A DNA stretch of 64,000 nt from Planctomycetota bacterium (GCA_016872775.1 VGZA01000005.1:98054-162053); one strand, 5' to 3'. Shown: positions 44,764 through 53,000, numbered from the stretch's first letter. Numbers and translations: made by a program. Notes: generated by a model from the sequence alone, not told the origin.

Positions 44764-46731
44764 ATGTCGATTCTTGAAACGATCAAATCCCGATTTCGAC
44801 CGGTACTGTCGGAATTGGCACCGCGGACATCCTCCGCCTTGTTAGAGATGATCCGTCCCGCGCAGGAGAGTCGTTTCGGCGATTTTCAGGCAAATTTTGC
44901 CATGCCACTGGCCAAACAGCTCGGGGCCAACGTCGGGGCCCGCGAACTGGCCACGAACATTCTGAACCGTGTGAAGTTGGACGATTTCTGCGAAGTGCCG
45001 GAGGTCGCCGGGCCAGGGTTCATCAACCTGCGGATCCGCGACGATTGGCTGATCGAATCGTTGAACAAGGCCGTCGCCGATCCGAGGTGTGGTGTGCAAG
45101 CGACGGAGTCGCCGCGCACGTATGTCGTCGACTACTCGTCCCCCAATGTCGCCAAACCGATGCATGTCGGCCACATTCGCACGACCGTTATCGGCGATGC
45201 ACTCGACCATGTCCTGCGCTTCCTCGGCCATCGCGTGATCAGCGACAACCACCTGGGCGATTGGGGTACGCAGTTTGGCATGATCATCTATGGTTACAAA
45301 CATTTCGTCGATCGGGCGGCGTACGTTGAGCACCCGGTTCAGGAACTGGGGCGACTTTATCGGCTGGTCAACAAACTGGTTGGGTATTTTGATGCGCGAC
45401 AGCAGCTTCCAGAACTGCGCGGACAGGTGCAACAGCGTGAAGCGCTGTTGAGCCGCAGCCAGGCCCTTCCGGAATCGGACAAGAAACGCAGCGCGGAACT
45501 TCAGCGCTCCCAGCGGCAGCTCAAAGAGGCGCAGGACGCGCTTCAAGAAACCGAAGCCAGGGTTCGGGAACTCGAGTCCGAACCGAAGACCGCCGCGCTG
45601 CTCGCCGCCCATCCCCGGATCGCCGATGACGTGCTGCGTGAAACGGCGCTGTTGCACGGCGGCGATGCGGAGAACCTGCGACTCTGGCACGAGTTTCTGC
45701 CCAACTGCCGCGACGAGATCCAGCGCGTCTATCGCCGGCTGAATGTGCGCTTTGATTTCGAATACGGCGAGAGCTTCTACCATGACCAGTTAAGCGTTGT
45801 GGTCGACCGCTGCCTGCAATCCGGGATTGCCCGGGAAAGCAACGGCGCGATCTGTATTTTCCTCGATGGGTTCGAGACGCCGATGATCGTCCGCAAATCG
45901 GACGGTGCGTTCCTGTACGCCACCACCGACCTGGCGACGATCGAATTCAGGGCGCGAACCTGGAATCCGGACGTGATTCTGTACGTCGTCGATCATCGCC
46001 AAAGCGAGCATTTCGAAAAGCTGTTCGCCGCGGCGCGGCAGTTGGGCTACCACCGGATCGACTTCCGGCATATCAAATTCGGGACGATTCTGGACGATCA
46101 GGGCAAGCCGTTCCGAACCCGATCCGGCGACACCGTCGGCCTGGAAGGGCTGCTTGACCAGGCGGTGCAAAAAGCACACGAAGTGATTTGCAGACTCGAC
46201 GACGAAAAGCGCAACGGCCGTGAGCTTTCGGAGGAACAGCGCGCACGTATCGCCGAGATCATCGGAATCGGCGCGATCAAGTATGGCGATCAGTCACAGA
46301 ATCGCGAGTCGGATTACAAGTACAGTCTCGAGAAAATGGTTGCGCTGGACGGCAATACGATTACTTACCTGCAGTATTCGCACGCGCGCGTGGGTGGCAT
46401 CTTCCGCAAGGCGGAGGTGGATCGCGCCGGGATCCGCACGTCCCCCGGCTCCATACAATTCGCGCTGCCCGCCGACCGCGCGCTGGCGATGATCCTGGCG
46501 CAGTTCCATCAGGCGCTGCTGGACGTCATCGTCGACTATCGCCCCAACCTGCTCACGACTTATCTCTACGACCTGGCGAAAGCGTTCCACGTCTTTTTTG
46601 AGAACTGTCCCGTCCGCGACGCGGAGACGGAAGCGCTGCGGACGAGCCGTCTGAAGCTCTGCGATCTGACCGCCCGTATCATCGAAATCGGCCTCTCGTT
46701 GCTGGGAATTCCGGTCGTCGAGCGGATGTGA
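44764..46731 (+). CDS. argS: Arginyl-tRNA synthetase with coiled-coil insertion
   Basis: This class I synthetase charges tRNA-Arg. It has an N-terminal Add-1 domain (PAQESRFGDFQANFAMPLAK) and the HIGH-type motif in YSSPNVAKPMHVGHIRTT. The catalytic core reads HLGDWGTQFGMIIYG and DLATIEFRARTWNPDVILYV. A KMSK-like loop lies in FGTILDDQGKPFRTRSGD, and the anticodon-binding C-terminus is all helical, ending GIPVVERM. It is 655 residues against about 560-590 normally. The excess is a charged coiled coil at about 215-290 (RSAELQRSQRQLKEAQDALQ). ATG 44764 is used; the upstream frame is open but does not match the family. Confidence 0.95.
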   Translation: MSILETIKSRFRPVLSELAPRTSSALLEMIRPAQESRFGDFQANFAMPLAKQLGANVGARELATNILNRVKLDDFCEVPEVAGPGFINLRIRDDWLIESLNKAVADPRCGVQATESPRTYVVDYSSPNVAKPMHVGHIRTTVIGDALDHVLRFLGHRVISDNHLGDWGTQFGMIIYGYKHFVDRAAYVEHPVQELGRLYRLVNKLVGYFDARQQLPELRGQVQQREALLSRSQALPESDKKRSAELQRSQRQLKEAQDALQETEARVRELESEPKTAALLAAHPRIADDVLRETALLHGGDAENLRLWHEFLPNCRDEIQRVYRRLNVRFDFEYGESFYHDQLSVVVDRCLQSGIARESNGAICIFLDGFETPMIVRKSDGAFLYATTDLATIEFRARTWNPDVILYVVDHRQSEHFEKLFAAARQLGYHRIDFRHIKFGTILDDQGKPFRTRSGDTVGLEGLLDQAVQKAHEVICRLDDEKRNGRELSEEQRARIAEIIGIGAIKYGDQSQNRESDYKYSLEKMVALDGNTITYLQYSHARVGGIFRKAEVDRAGIRTSPGSIQFALPADRALAMILAQFHQALLDVIVDYRPNLLTTYLYDLAKAFHVFFENCPVRDAETEALRTSRLKLCDLTARIIEIGLSLLGIPVVERM

Positions 46732-46846
46732 GTCGTTTCACGACGGACAACGAATCCCCCGGTAGACTTCCGCGACGCTGCGCGAGGAGCATCATTGGGG
46801 CGCTGTGGGACCGTCAAGTCGTCGGCGCACGGAGCCAGCAACCGGC

Positions 46847-46863
46847 AGCGCGGGCTCCGCGCT
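46847..46863. terminator. Possible bidirectional terminator hairpin between argS and the peroxiredoxin gene
   Basis: AGCGCGG-gct-CCGCGCT is a perfect 7-bp GC-rich stem with a 3-base loop, placed between two convergent genes (argS ending at 46731 and the peroxiredoxin ending at 46918). There is no long T run on either side, so termination would be weak or factor-assisted. Nothing else is seen in this 186-base gap. Confidence 0.35.
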
Positions 46864-46917
46864 GAATCGTACGTCGTAATTTGGACGGCAATCTCGGCAA
46901 CGCGCCGGACAGCGCGG

Positions 46918-47475
46918 CTACTTTCGCTCCGCGACACCCAACTCCTTCAGTTTCGCCACGATGTCCGTTCCATGGGATTCGGTCATGACGCTCTTGTCGA
47001 CGTGCAGGATCTTACCGTCTTTGCCGATGTAGAATGTCCAGCGACGCGGGAACTTCTGCGCCGCGTCGACGACTCCATAGGCCTCTCCGACTTTCCGGCC
47101 CGGGTCGCTCAACAGTGGGTAATCGAGTTTCAGTTCCTCGGCGAACTCCTGATTCAGTTTTTCCTCGTCGCAGCTTGCGGCGAAATAGGCAACTTCAAAC
47201 TTTTTCAAGGCGGCTCCGCTGTCACGCAGCGATTTGCATTCCTTGGTTCACCCGCCGGTTTTTGCTTTGGGGTACCAGGCCAGAACCACGGCGCTCTTGC
47301 CCTGGTAATCGGCCAGCTTGTGGACCTTTCCGTCGCTTCCGCGCAGTTCAAAATTCGGGGCGGGGTCGCCCGGTTTCAGTTCGGCCATAACCGGATTCAT
47401 GTTCGCGGCTCCAAAAACGGCGGCTGCCAATAACAGGGGCGCATTCAAGACACAACTTCGCCATCGTAACATCAT
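46918..47475 (-). CDS. Secreted peroxiredoxin, candidate selenoprotein (in-frame TGA at the peroxidatic cysteine)
   Basis: Read through one TGA (47250-47248), the frame encodes 185 residues with a signal peptide (NAPLLLAAAVFGAANMNPVMA) and a complete AhpC/TSA-type peroxiredoxin. It contains LKPGDPAPNFELRGSDG, VVLAWYPKAKTGG, then TGA, then TKECKSLRDS, YFAASCDEEK, YPLLSDPGRKVGEAYGV and WTFYIGKDGKILHVD. In relatives of the BCP/AhpE group the residue at the TGA is the peroxidatic Cys (PGCT context). A Cys four residues later could be the resolving residue. No other stop interrupts the frame and both halves are in the same frame. A hairpin follows the TGA at SECIS distance. AAGGAG precedes two adjacent ATGs. 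Alternatives are a nonsense mutation or a base-call error. Confidence 0.75.
47206..47250 (-). promoter_or_regulatory. Candidate bacterial SECIS element
   Basis: On the minus strand, right after TGA 47250-47248, the RNA can fold with an outer 5-bp stem CAAGG/CCUUG (47245-47241 with 47210-47206) and an inner 5-bp stem CGCUG/CAGCG (47231-47227 with 47221-47217; a U-G pair extends it to 6). The 5-base apical loop is CGUGA. The loop starts 21 bases after the UGA and has G as its second base, as SelB-binding bacterial SECIS loops usually do. The fold was made by eye, without energy calculation. Confidence 0.5.
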
Positions 47476-47623
47476 CGGACTCCTTGGTCCTGGTGGGTTT
47501 CCGCCGGCGCAACGTGTCGAGCTACCTGCGGCGAAACGGTCCGGCGGCGCCAGCCTAGTCGTTCGGCGCGTCGACGGTCAATCGCCTCTTCGACCAATTC
47601 GCGGTTTTCCCGGTGCGAACGAA

Positions 47624-48085
47624 TCAGGGGTCGACCGACAGATCCTTGCTCAGCATCCGATCCCCGCCGACCTCTTCGGCCCGTAACCATAGCACTTTGC
47701 CGATCAGTTCACCGTCGTCGAAAACGGGCAACAGCGGCGAGTTCACCTGGATGGCGCCACCGTCCAGGCTCATTTGCAGCTGGCGCGGCCCTCGAGGCAT
47801 TTCGGGATCGATGGGTGTGATTCCGACCTTGAGATACGGAGGGTATCCTGTGCCACGTCGTCGCGTACAGCCATCGGGCCAGCCGTCGTAGTTGGCATCG
47901 ACCGAATCGAAGAAGTCGCAAGCGTAAACCGTACTTGGGGATGCCGGATCGGCCGGGGGCGAGCCGGCGGCGCCGGGCATTACCCGCGGCGCGGTGCTGA
48001 TCGCAAGCCAGACCGGTGGATTGCCGACGGCGTTGGGCATTCCGGCGGTCGCCGCTAGAATGGCAAACAATCCCGACCAATTCAT
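47624..48085 (-). CDS. Short secreted protein, probably a truncated planctomycete repeat-protein N-terminus
   Basis: The 153-residue frame starts at ATG 48085 with a weak signal peptide (WSGLFAILAATAG). It then carries a segment STVYACDFFDSVDANYDGWP and a beta-rich stretch (YPPYLKVGITPIDPEMPRGP, QLQMSLDGGAIQVNSPLLPV), and stops at 47624 after KVLWLRAEE. It resembles the beginning of larger secreted planctomycete proteins, and no continuation is found in the other frames to 47476. It is therefore probably a truncated gene. It is divergent from the isomerase-like gene at 48100. Confidence 0.45.
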   Translation of the reverse strand: MNWSGLFAILAATAGMPNAVGNPPVWLAISTAPRVMPGAAGSPPADPASPSTVYACDFFDSVDANYDGWPDGCTRRRGTGYPPYLKVGITPIDPEMPRGPRQLQMSLDGGAIQVNSPLLPVFDDGELIGKVLWLRAEEVGGDRMLSKDLSVDP

Positions 48086-48099
48086 GAGTGGTTCCGCTG

Positions 48100-48882
48100 A
48101 TGATGGAAATCAAAATTGGAGTTCAACTCGCAAGTCTACGTCTTCCGTTCCGCCAGGCGTTGCCGATTGCGGCACGACTGGGGGCGCAAGCGGTTGAGAT
48201 TGACGCGCGGGGCGAGATCAAACCGCAGGAACTATCCCGAACGGCGGTGCGCCAGATTCGGAAAATGCTGGAAGATCTGAATTTGCGGGTTTGCGCGGTA
48301 CGATTCCGGACGCGTCGTGGCTATGGCGACAGGGAAGGCCTGGAAGGTCGCGTCGACGCGACCCTGCAGGCACTCAAATTCGCCTACGACCTGGGCTGCA
48401 ACCTAGTCGTCAATCAGGTTGGACGCGTTCCCGACAAATCCGAAGGACGGGAATGGGAACTCCTGCGGGAAACTCTGGGGGATGTGGGACGTTCCTCGCA
48501 GCGCATCGGCGCCTTGCTTGCGGCGGAGACCGGCAGTGAATCCGGAGCCGACCTGCTGCGACTGATCGAAGCTCTCCCCTCCGGCTCGATCGGCGTGACA
48601 CTTAACCCAGGAAATCTGATCATCCATGGATTTTCCGCCAGCGAGGCAACTCGGCTGCTGGCACGGCATGTCCTCTATGTCCACGTGAAGGATGGAGTGC
48701 GAGATCTGGCGCAAGGCCGCGGCCTGGAAGTGCCGCTGGGGCGCGGGTCGGTCGATTTTCCCGAAATTTTCGGCCTGCTTGAGGACCAGCAGTACCGAGG
48801 CTACTTCACGGTCGAAAGGGAAAACAGCCAGCAGCCCCTGGTCGATATCGAAAACTCGATTCAATATCTTCGTAATCTTTAA
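48100..48882 (+). CDS. Sugar phosphate isomerase/epimerase (xylose-isomerase-like TIM barrel)
   Basis: The 260-residue AP-endonuclease-2-fold protein opens with MEIKIGVQLASLRLPFRQAL and has barrel strands GAQAVEIDARGE, NLRVCAVRFRT, CNLVVNQVGRVP, ALLAAETGSESG, GSIGVTLNPGNLIIHGF, VLYVHVKDGVRD and GYFTVERENS. The Glu, His and Asp metal-site positions of the family appear in these strands (AAETG, YVHVKD, TVERE). It is probably a cytoplasmic sugar isomerase or epimerase of unknown substrate. ATG 48100 (or 48103) is chosen over an in-frame GTG at 48088. A P-type ATPase remnant starts 6 bases after its stop. Confidence 0.8.
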   Translation: MMEIKIGVQLASLRLPFRQALPIAARLGAQAVEIDARGEIKPQELSRTAVRQIRKMLEDLNLRVCAVRFRTRRGYGDREGLEGRVDATLQALKFAYDLGCNLVVNQVGRVPDKSEGREWELLRETLGDVGRSSQRIGALLAAETGSESGADLLRLIEALPSGSIGVTLNPGNLIIHGFSASEATRLLARHVLYVHVKDGVRDLAQGRGLEVPLGRGSVDFPEIFGLLEDQQYRGYFTVERENSQQPLVDIENSIQYLRNL

Positions 48883-48888
48883 GACATC

Positions 48889-49612
48889 ATGCGTTCAACG
48901 TCGGGTTCGGTCGACGCACCCTATGAATTGACACTCGAACAGATCGTGCTGCGTCTGGGAGTGGACCGCGACCGGGGTTTGACGTCGGTCGAGGCGCAAA
49001 GTCGTTTCCGCCAGTTCGGTGCCAATCAGTTGAGCGAAGCGCCGGGTGAACCGCTTTGGAAGAAGTTCGCGGCGCAATTCCAGAGCCTGGTCATCTGGAT
49101 CCTGTTGATTGCCGCGACATTGTCGGGAGTCCTCGGCGAGTGGACCGACACTGTCGCGATCCTGGCGATCGTTTTGATGAACGCGATCCTGGGGTTTGTC
49201 CAGGAGGAACGAGCCGAACGGGCCTTGGCGGCGCTGCGGCGACTTTCGACGCCGCAGGCCAAAGTGGTGCGGGACGGCGCGCTCACCACGGTCGCCGCGG
49301 CCGATCGCCTTCAGTGTGTCCACGCTCTCGCAGGTTTTCTTTTCACTGAGTTGCCGGAGCTTCACCCGCACGATGCCGGAGCTGGGACCATTTTCGAACG
49401 CCTATTTGTTGATGGCGTTGTCGTCGATCCTGCAGGTCGTCGTGGTCAACTGGCCTTTGTTCGGGAATTGGTTGAACGTCGTGCCGCTCACGACCGGCCA
49501 ATGGACGTTGGTGCTCATCCTGGCCTTGGTCCCGGGCACCGTCATCGAAATCGCCAAGATCGCCCTGGGCCGTTCGAAGCGCGCGGCTCGAAACAAGTTT
49601 CGCGCGACATGA
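48889..49612 (+). pseudogene. Cation P-type ATPase with large internal deletion and frameshift
   Basis: From ATG 48889 the frame reads a P2-type ATPase N-terminus (LTLEQIVLRLGVDRDRGLTS, FGANQLSEAPGEPLWKKFAA), membrane segments TM1-TM2 (VIWILLIAATLSGVLGE, VAILAIVLMNAILGFVQEE) and the start of the actuator domain (KVVRDGALTTVAAADRL). At about 49300 the coding sense jumps to another frame, which gives the last membrane segments (IAFSVSTLSQVFFSLSCRSF, AYLLMALSSILQVVVVNWPL, WTLVLILALVPGTVIEIAKI) and stops at 49612. The TGES loop, DKTGT phosphorylation site and nucleotide domain are absent, roughly 600 residues. It cannot transport ions and is a deletion remnant. Confidence 0.85.
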
Positions 49613-49657
49613 ATCGAAACAAGTTTCGATCGACGAAGCTCGAAACTTGTTTCGAGC
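49586..49657. repeat. Triplicated CGAAACAAGTTTCG palindromic repeat
   Basis: Three copies of the near-palindrome CGAAACAAGTTTCG lie at 49589-49602, 49615-49628 and, inverted (CGAAACTTGTTTCG), 49641-49654. Copies 1 and 3 extend to a perfect 17-base inverted repeat (49586-49602 with 49641-49657). It overlaps the end of the ATPase remnant and lies between two convergent genes, so it may fold as a transcriptional stop or be part of a small repeat element. Confidence 0.6.
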
Positions 49658-49679
49658 AACGCCGACGGCGCTCCGCGGT

Positions 49680-50438
49680 TCACTCCGTGTCACTCGAATA
49701 GACCGTACGGCCGCCATCGACAGGCATGCAAACCCCGGTCACAAAATTGTTGTCGATGAAATGCAGGACGGCCAGGGCGACGTTGGTAGGGCTGCCCTCG
49801 CGCTTCACCAGCGTGGCATCGATCGCCTGTTGTCGTTCGTTGGCCGGCAGGTCGGGCGGGAGCATCACCGGACCGGGCTGAATACAGTTCACGCGGACGC
49901 GGGGATTTCGTGTCCCGAGTTCCACTGCCAGGCAGCGGGTCAACGTCGGAATCGCTCCTTTGGACGGAAAATAGGCGGCGTAGTTCAGATAGGGGCGCGC
50001 GTCGGCCCAATCCCCCAACGTAATAATGCAGCCGCCCTGCGATTGCCGCACCATCGCCAGCCCCGCCTGCTGGCAGCACAGGAATGTTCCCAAGGTGTTC
50101 GTTTCAAAATGCGAACGGACATCGGCCGCGGTGATTTCCTCCAGCTTTTTGCTTTGCCATATCGCAGCGCAGTTCACTAGGACGTCGAGCTGTCCGAAGC
50201 GAGCGATCGTCGATTCCACCAGCCGGCGGACCTCCCGCTCGTCCGCCAGATCGGCACCCAGCGCAATCGCAGACACCCCGCGGGATTCGTATTCCGCCAC
50301 CGCATGCCGGGCTTCGTTTGCGGAGGAACGATAGTGGATCGCCAGCGCGTAGCCGCGGGACGCCAGAGCGTCCGCGACATGAGAACCGACCCGCCGCTTT
50401 CCCGCGCCTGTGATCAACGCCACTTTAGCCGCTGTCAT
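49680..50438 (-). CDS. Short-chain dehydrogenase/reductase (pteridine-reductase-like)
   Basis: The 252-residue Rossmann enzyme starts with VALITGAGKRRVGSHVADAL, a cofactor motif with basic residues as in NADPH-dependent FolM/pteridine reductases. It continues with DVLVNCAAIWQSKKLEEI, and the active-site Tyr and Lys appear as YAAYFPSKGA. The usual catalytic Ser position lies in CIITLGDWADA and reads Gly-Asp, a variant also suggestive of the FolM branch. It ends with NNFVTGVCMPVDGGRTVYS. ATG 50438 has GGGAGAAGG upstream. The substrate is unknown; a dihydropteridine or related carbonyl is plausible. Confidence 0.85.
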   Translation of the reverse strand: MTAAKVALITGAGKRRVGSHVADALASRGYALAIHYRSSANEARHAVAEYESRGVSAIALGADLADEREVRRLVESTIARFGQLDVLVNCAAIWQSKKLEEITAADVRSHFETNTLGTFLCCQQAGLAMVRQSQGGCIITLGDWADARPYLNYAAYFPSKGAIPTLTRCLAVELGTRNPRVRVNCIQPGPVMLPPDLPANERQQAIDATLVKREGSPTNVALAVLHFIDNNFVTGVCMPVDGGRTVYSSDTE

Positions 50439-50697
50439 GACCGCCTTCTCCCTTGCCGATGCTGGTGCGAACTTCATGAGATTACACCTTGGTGCGGAAA
50501 ATCGAAACGGCGGGTTCGCAGATTGTCGGGCCCGTGTCACAACGTGGAGTTCATCGCTGCACCGACTGCCAATCCCACTCCCGATCTCGCGTCCCAGCGG
50601 GAAATCGCCTACAGTGTTTTGCGGCGTGGTGCGTTCCCCCGCGGGATCGTACGACGCGACATAGAGGCACTTTTCAGGCATATCAGGAGGCGTATCG

Positions 50698-51726
50698 ATG
50701 CCGGTTGCGTTCATTGGTCCGGAGGAGTTGTATCGGCAGCCAGGTCCTTATTCCGCGGCGCTGGAGGCGGCGGGGTTCGAATTGCTGTATCCAGACGACC
50801 CGACATTCACCCGCGGATTGGTGGGAGATCAGGCGACCATTGAGCAGTTACGGGATTGCGACGCGATCCTGGCGGGCGGCGAGTTTTTTCGAGAATCGGT
50901 GCTGGCGGCGTTACCCCGGTTACGGGTGATTGCGCGCTGCGGGGTCGGTTACGACCGGGTCGATGTGCCAGCCGCGACCGCGCGTGGCGTCGCGGTGACG
51001 ATCACTCCCAACTCCAACCACGAATGTGTCGCCGAACATGCGTTGTCGCTGATGTTCGCAGTGGCGCGCGGCACAATCGTCAATGATCGGCGGGTGCGCA
51101 GTGGCGCGTGGCGTGGCGGAATGCTGCAGCCGTTGCGAACGCGGACTTTGGGGATTCTGGGGCTGGGGCGGATCGGCCGCAGTCTGGCGGTCCGCGCGAT
51201 CGCATTGGGAATGCGAGTCATCGCCCACGAGCTGGTTCCGGGCCCCGATTTCTGCCAGCGGACCGGGGTGGAACTGGTCGACTTCGAGGAGCTGCTCGCC
51301 CGCTCGGACTTCTTGAGCGTCCACTGCCCGCATACCGCGGAAACCACCGGCCTGTTTAATCAGCGGACTTTCGCGCGGATGAAGCGCGGGAGCGTTCTCA
51401 TCAATACCGCGCGAGGAAAACTGGTGGTCGAGTCCGATTTGATCGAAGCCTTGCGATCGGGGCAGTTGTCCGGCGCCGGCCTGGACGTATTCGAAGACGA
51501 GCCGCCGCCCGCGAACCATCCGCTGTTTGCTCTCGATCAGGTAGTCCTTGCGCCGCACATCGGCGGCGCGGACTGGCTGTCGGTCGAGAACATGGCCAGC
51601 GAGGCGGCCGAGTGCATCGTACGCTTATCGCGCGGGGAATGGCCGGCGGGAAAGGTCGTGAACGACGAATTGCGGGCACGCTGGCAATGGCAGTCCCATC
51701 CTGGCGGCGGCATCGCGTCCGGATGA
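50698..51726 (+). CDS. D-isomer 2-hydroxyacid dehydrogenase (phosphoglycerate-dehydrogenase-like)
   Basis: The 342-residue NAD-dependent enzyme has the split substrate domain (VIARCGVGYDRVDVPAAT, TPNSNHECVAEHALSLMFAV) and the nucleotide motif LGILGLGRIGRSLA. The catalytic trio is conserved: Arg in INTARGKLV, Glu in LDVFEDEPP, His in LAPHIGGAD. AGGAGG precedes ATG 50698. It lacks the C-terminal ACT domain of long serine-pathway SerA, so it could act on phosphoglycerate, glyoxylate/hydroxypyruvate or another 2-keto acid. It is divergent from the SDR at 49680. Confidence 0.9.
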   Translation: MPVAFIGPEELYRQPGPYSAALEAAGFELLYPDDPTFTRGLVGDQATIEQLRDCDAILAGGEFFRESVLAALPRLRVIARCGVGYDRVDVPAATARGVAVTITPNSNHECVAEHALSLMFAVARGTIVNDRRVRSGAWRGGMLQPLRTRTLGILGLGRIGRSLAVRAIALGMRVIAHELVPGPDFCQRTGVELVDFEELLARSDFLSVHCPHTAETTGLFNQRTFARMKRGSVLINTARGKLVVESDLIEALRSGQLSGAGLDVFEDEPPPANHPLFALDQVVLAPHIGGADWLSVENMASEAAECIVRLSRGEWPAGKVVNDELRARWQWQSHPGGGIASG

Positions 51727-51801
51727 CAGTTGTCCGAAACGGGGGAAGCCGTCCATTAGACGTCGGCCTTTCTGTTTTTTGACCTCAGGAGTCTCTACGT
51801 C

Positions 51802-52548
51802 ATGACGGCGATCAAGAAGCCCCATCAGTTAACCCTGCTGGACAAACTCTCCCGGCTCACATTCACAGAGGCCTGCAAACTGGTCGGACCGGAAGGTCGG
51901 CGTTGGATCATTCTGGGCGCGTCGCGATCGATATCCCCAATCAGGTGAGCTGGTTTCCGGACCGTTTCGAAGTGGCGTTCAACGAGGCGACGGTGCGGAT
52001 TCAGCTTCGCGACGACGCCGGGCAGTGTCCTGCACGCGATGCGAAACGGCCTGCGAGCATATCGGGGCGGTGTTTTCGCTGATCCTTGAGGAAAAGATGA
52101 CGTTGGGGCTGGCGTCGCCGCCCCGCCAGCGCGTCGCGGACGAAAAAGGATATGTGGTGGGATACAAGAATCTGGATGAACTGAAGCGGAATCTCAAACC
52201 AATTCTCTTGCGCCGCACGCGCGACTCCGTGCTGGGAGATTTGCCGCCACGCTCGGACGAAGTCGTGCGCATCAACCCCACGGAAGAACAACTCGAATTC
52301 CACAAGGCCAACATGCGGATCGTCTCCCAGATTGTCCGCAAACCGTACATCAGTGAGATGAATCTGTTGCGGCTGCGGCAGGCGCTGCTGATGTGTCGCA
52401 TGTCGGCCAACAGCGGCTGACATTGACGCTGCCGGATCGGGACTCCCTGAATGGCCTGGCCGAGACCCTGGCACGACTGCTGAGCCTGGGAGCTGCCCCG
52501 CAGGCAACCGGAGGTAATGACACGGGACTGGTACGACAGGGGCGGTGA
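51802..52548 (+). pseudogene. SWIM-finger SNF2-family helicase remnant (frameshifts and internal deletions)
   Basis: Pieces of one gene appear in successive frames. 51802-51945 gives MTAIKKPHQLTLLDKLSRLT and EACKLVGPEGRRWIILG. About 51925-52030 in a second frame gives VAIDIPNQVSWFPDRFEVAF. 52025-52420 in a third gives the SWIM zinc motif CTRCETACEH, IGAVFSLILEEKMTLGLASP, and then directly a SNF2 mid-region (LKRNLKPILLRRTRDSVLGD, LPPRSDEVVRINPTEEQLEF). 52410-52548 in another frame gives a C-terminal tail (TLPDRDSLNGLAETLARLLS). The DEXH/helicase motifs between these pieces are gone. An intact relative would exceed 1000 residues. The remnant keeps a good Shine-Dalgarno (CAGGAG) but is not functional. 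Confidence 0.75.
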
Positions 52549-52566
52549 GTCGGCGGACGCCTCAGA

Positions 52567-52992
52567 TCAGCTGACCCCCTTGCGCAACAGGACGTTGGCG
52601 TACTTGGCGGTGTCCCCGGTCATGACGATCGCGAAGGCCGATCGAGCGCGATCGTAAAACGCAAATCGTTCCAGCCGCTCGATCGGCGGCGTGCCAGGCG
52701 CTCTACGGTCGATCACCGCTCGGCACGCGGTTTCAACCCGGGGGTCGAGCGGATCTCCGGGAACCGGCGCCATCATCGTGACGGGGGTCGGCACGTAGCT
52801 GTCGAGTGCGAGCAGTGGCAGGATGGCGTCGAGCAGATCCGCAACGCGCAGCCCGTCGGCACGCAAGACGAGTGGTCCCAGGCTGTGGCCCGGGAAATGG
52901 GCGTCGGCGAGCAGAAGTTCATCGCCATGCCCCATTCGGCAAAGCGTTGCCAGCAGGTCCGGGCTGATCAAGGGCGAAATTCCTCGAAGCAT
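52567..52992 (-). CDS. fucU: RbsD/FucU-family sugar mutarotase, probably L-fucose mutarotase
   Basis: The 141-residue protein matches the RbsD/FucU fold. Near the N-terminus [20 protein letters not shown] contains the conserved GHGD and DAHFPG residues. The middle has [13 protein letters not shown], and the C-terminus has [20 protein letters not shown] with the conserved aromatic/Arg site, then [14 protein letters not shown]. These enzymes interconvert the alpha and beta anomers of fucose or the pyranose and furanose forms of ribose. FucU is favoured because fucose-dehydrogenase- and fuconolactonase-like genes lie at 56.5-58.4 kb. It starts 8 bases after the glnS stop on the same strand. Confidence 0.9.
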   Translation of the reverse strand: MLRGISPLISPDLLATLCRMGHGDELLLADAHFPGHSLGPLVLRADGLRVADLLDAILPLLALDSYVPTPVTMMAPVPGDPLDPRVETACRAVIDRRAPGTPPIERLERFAFYDRARSAFAIVMTGDTAKYANVLLRKGVS

Positions 52993-53000
52993 CGCAGCGA

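Noticed and set aside
46918..47208. Separate small gene beginning with TTG at 47208
   Set aside because: It has no ribosome site, starts in the middle of a peroxiredoxin domain, and is in frame with the upstream half across a single TGA, so one read-through gene explains it better.
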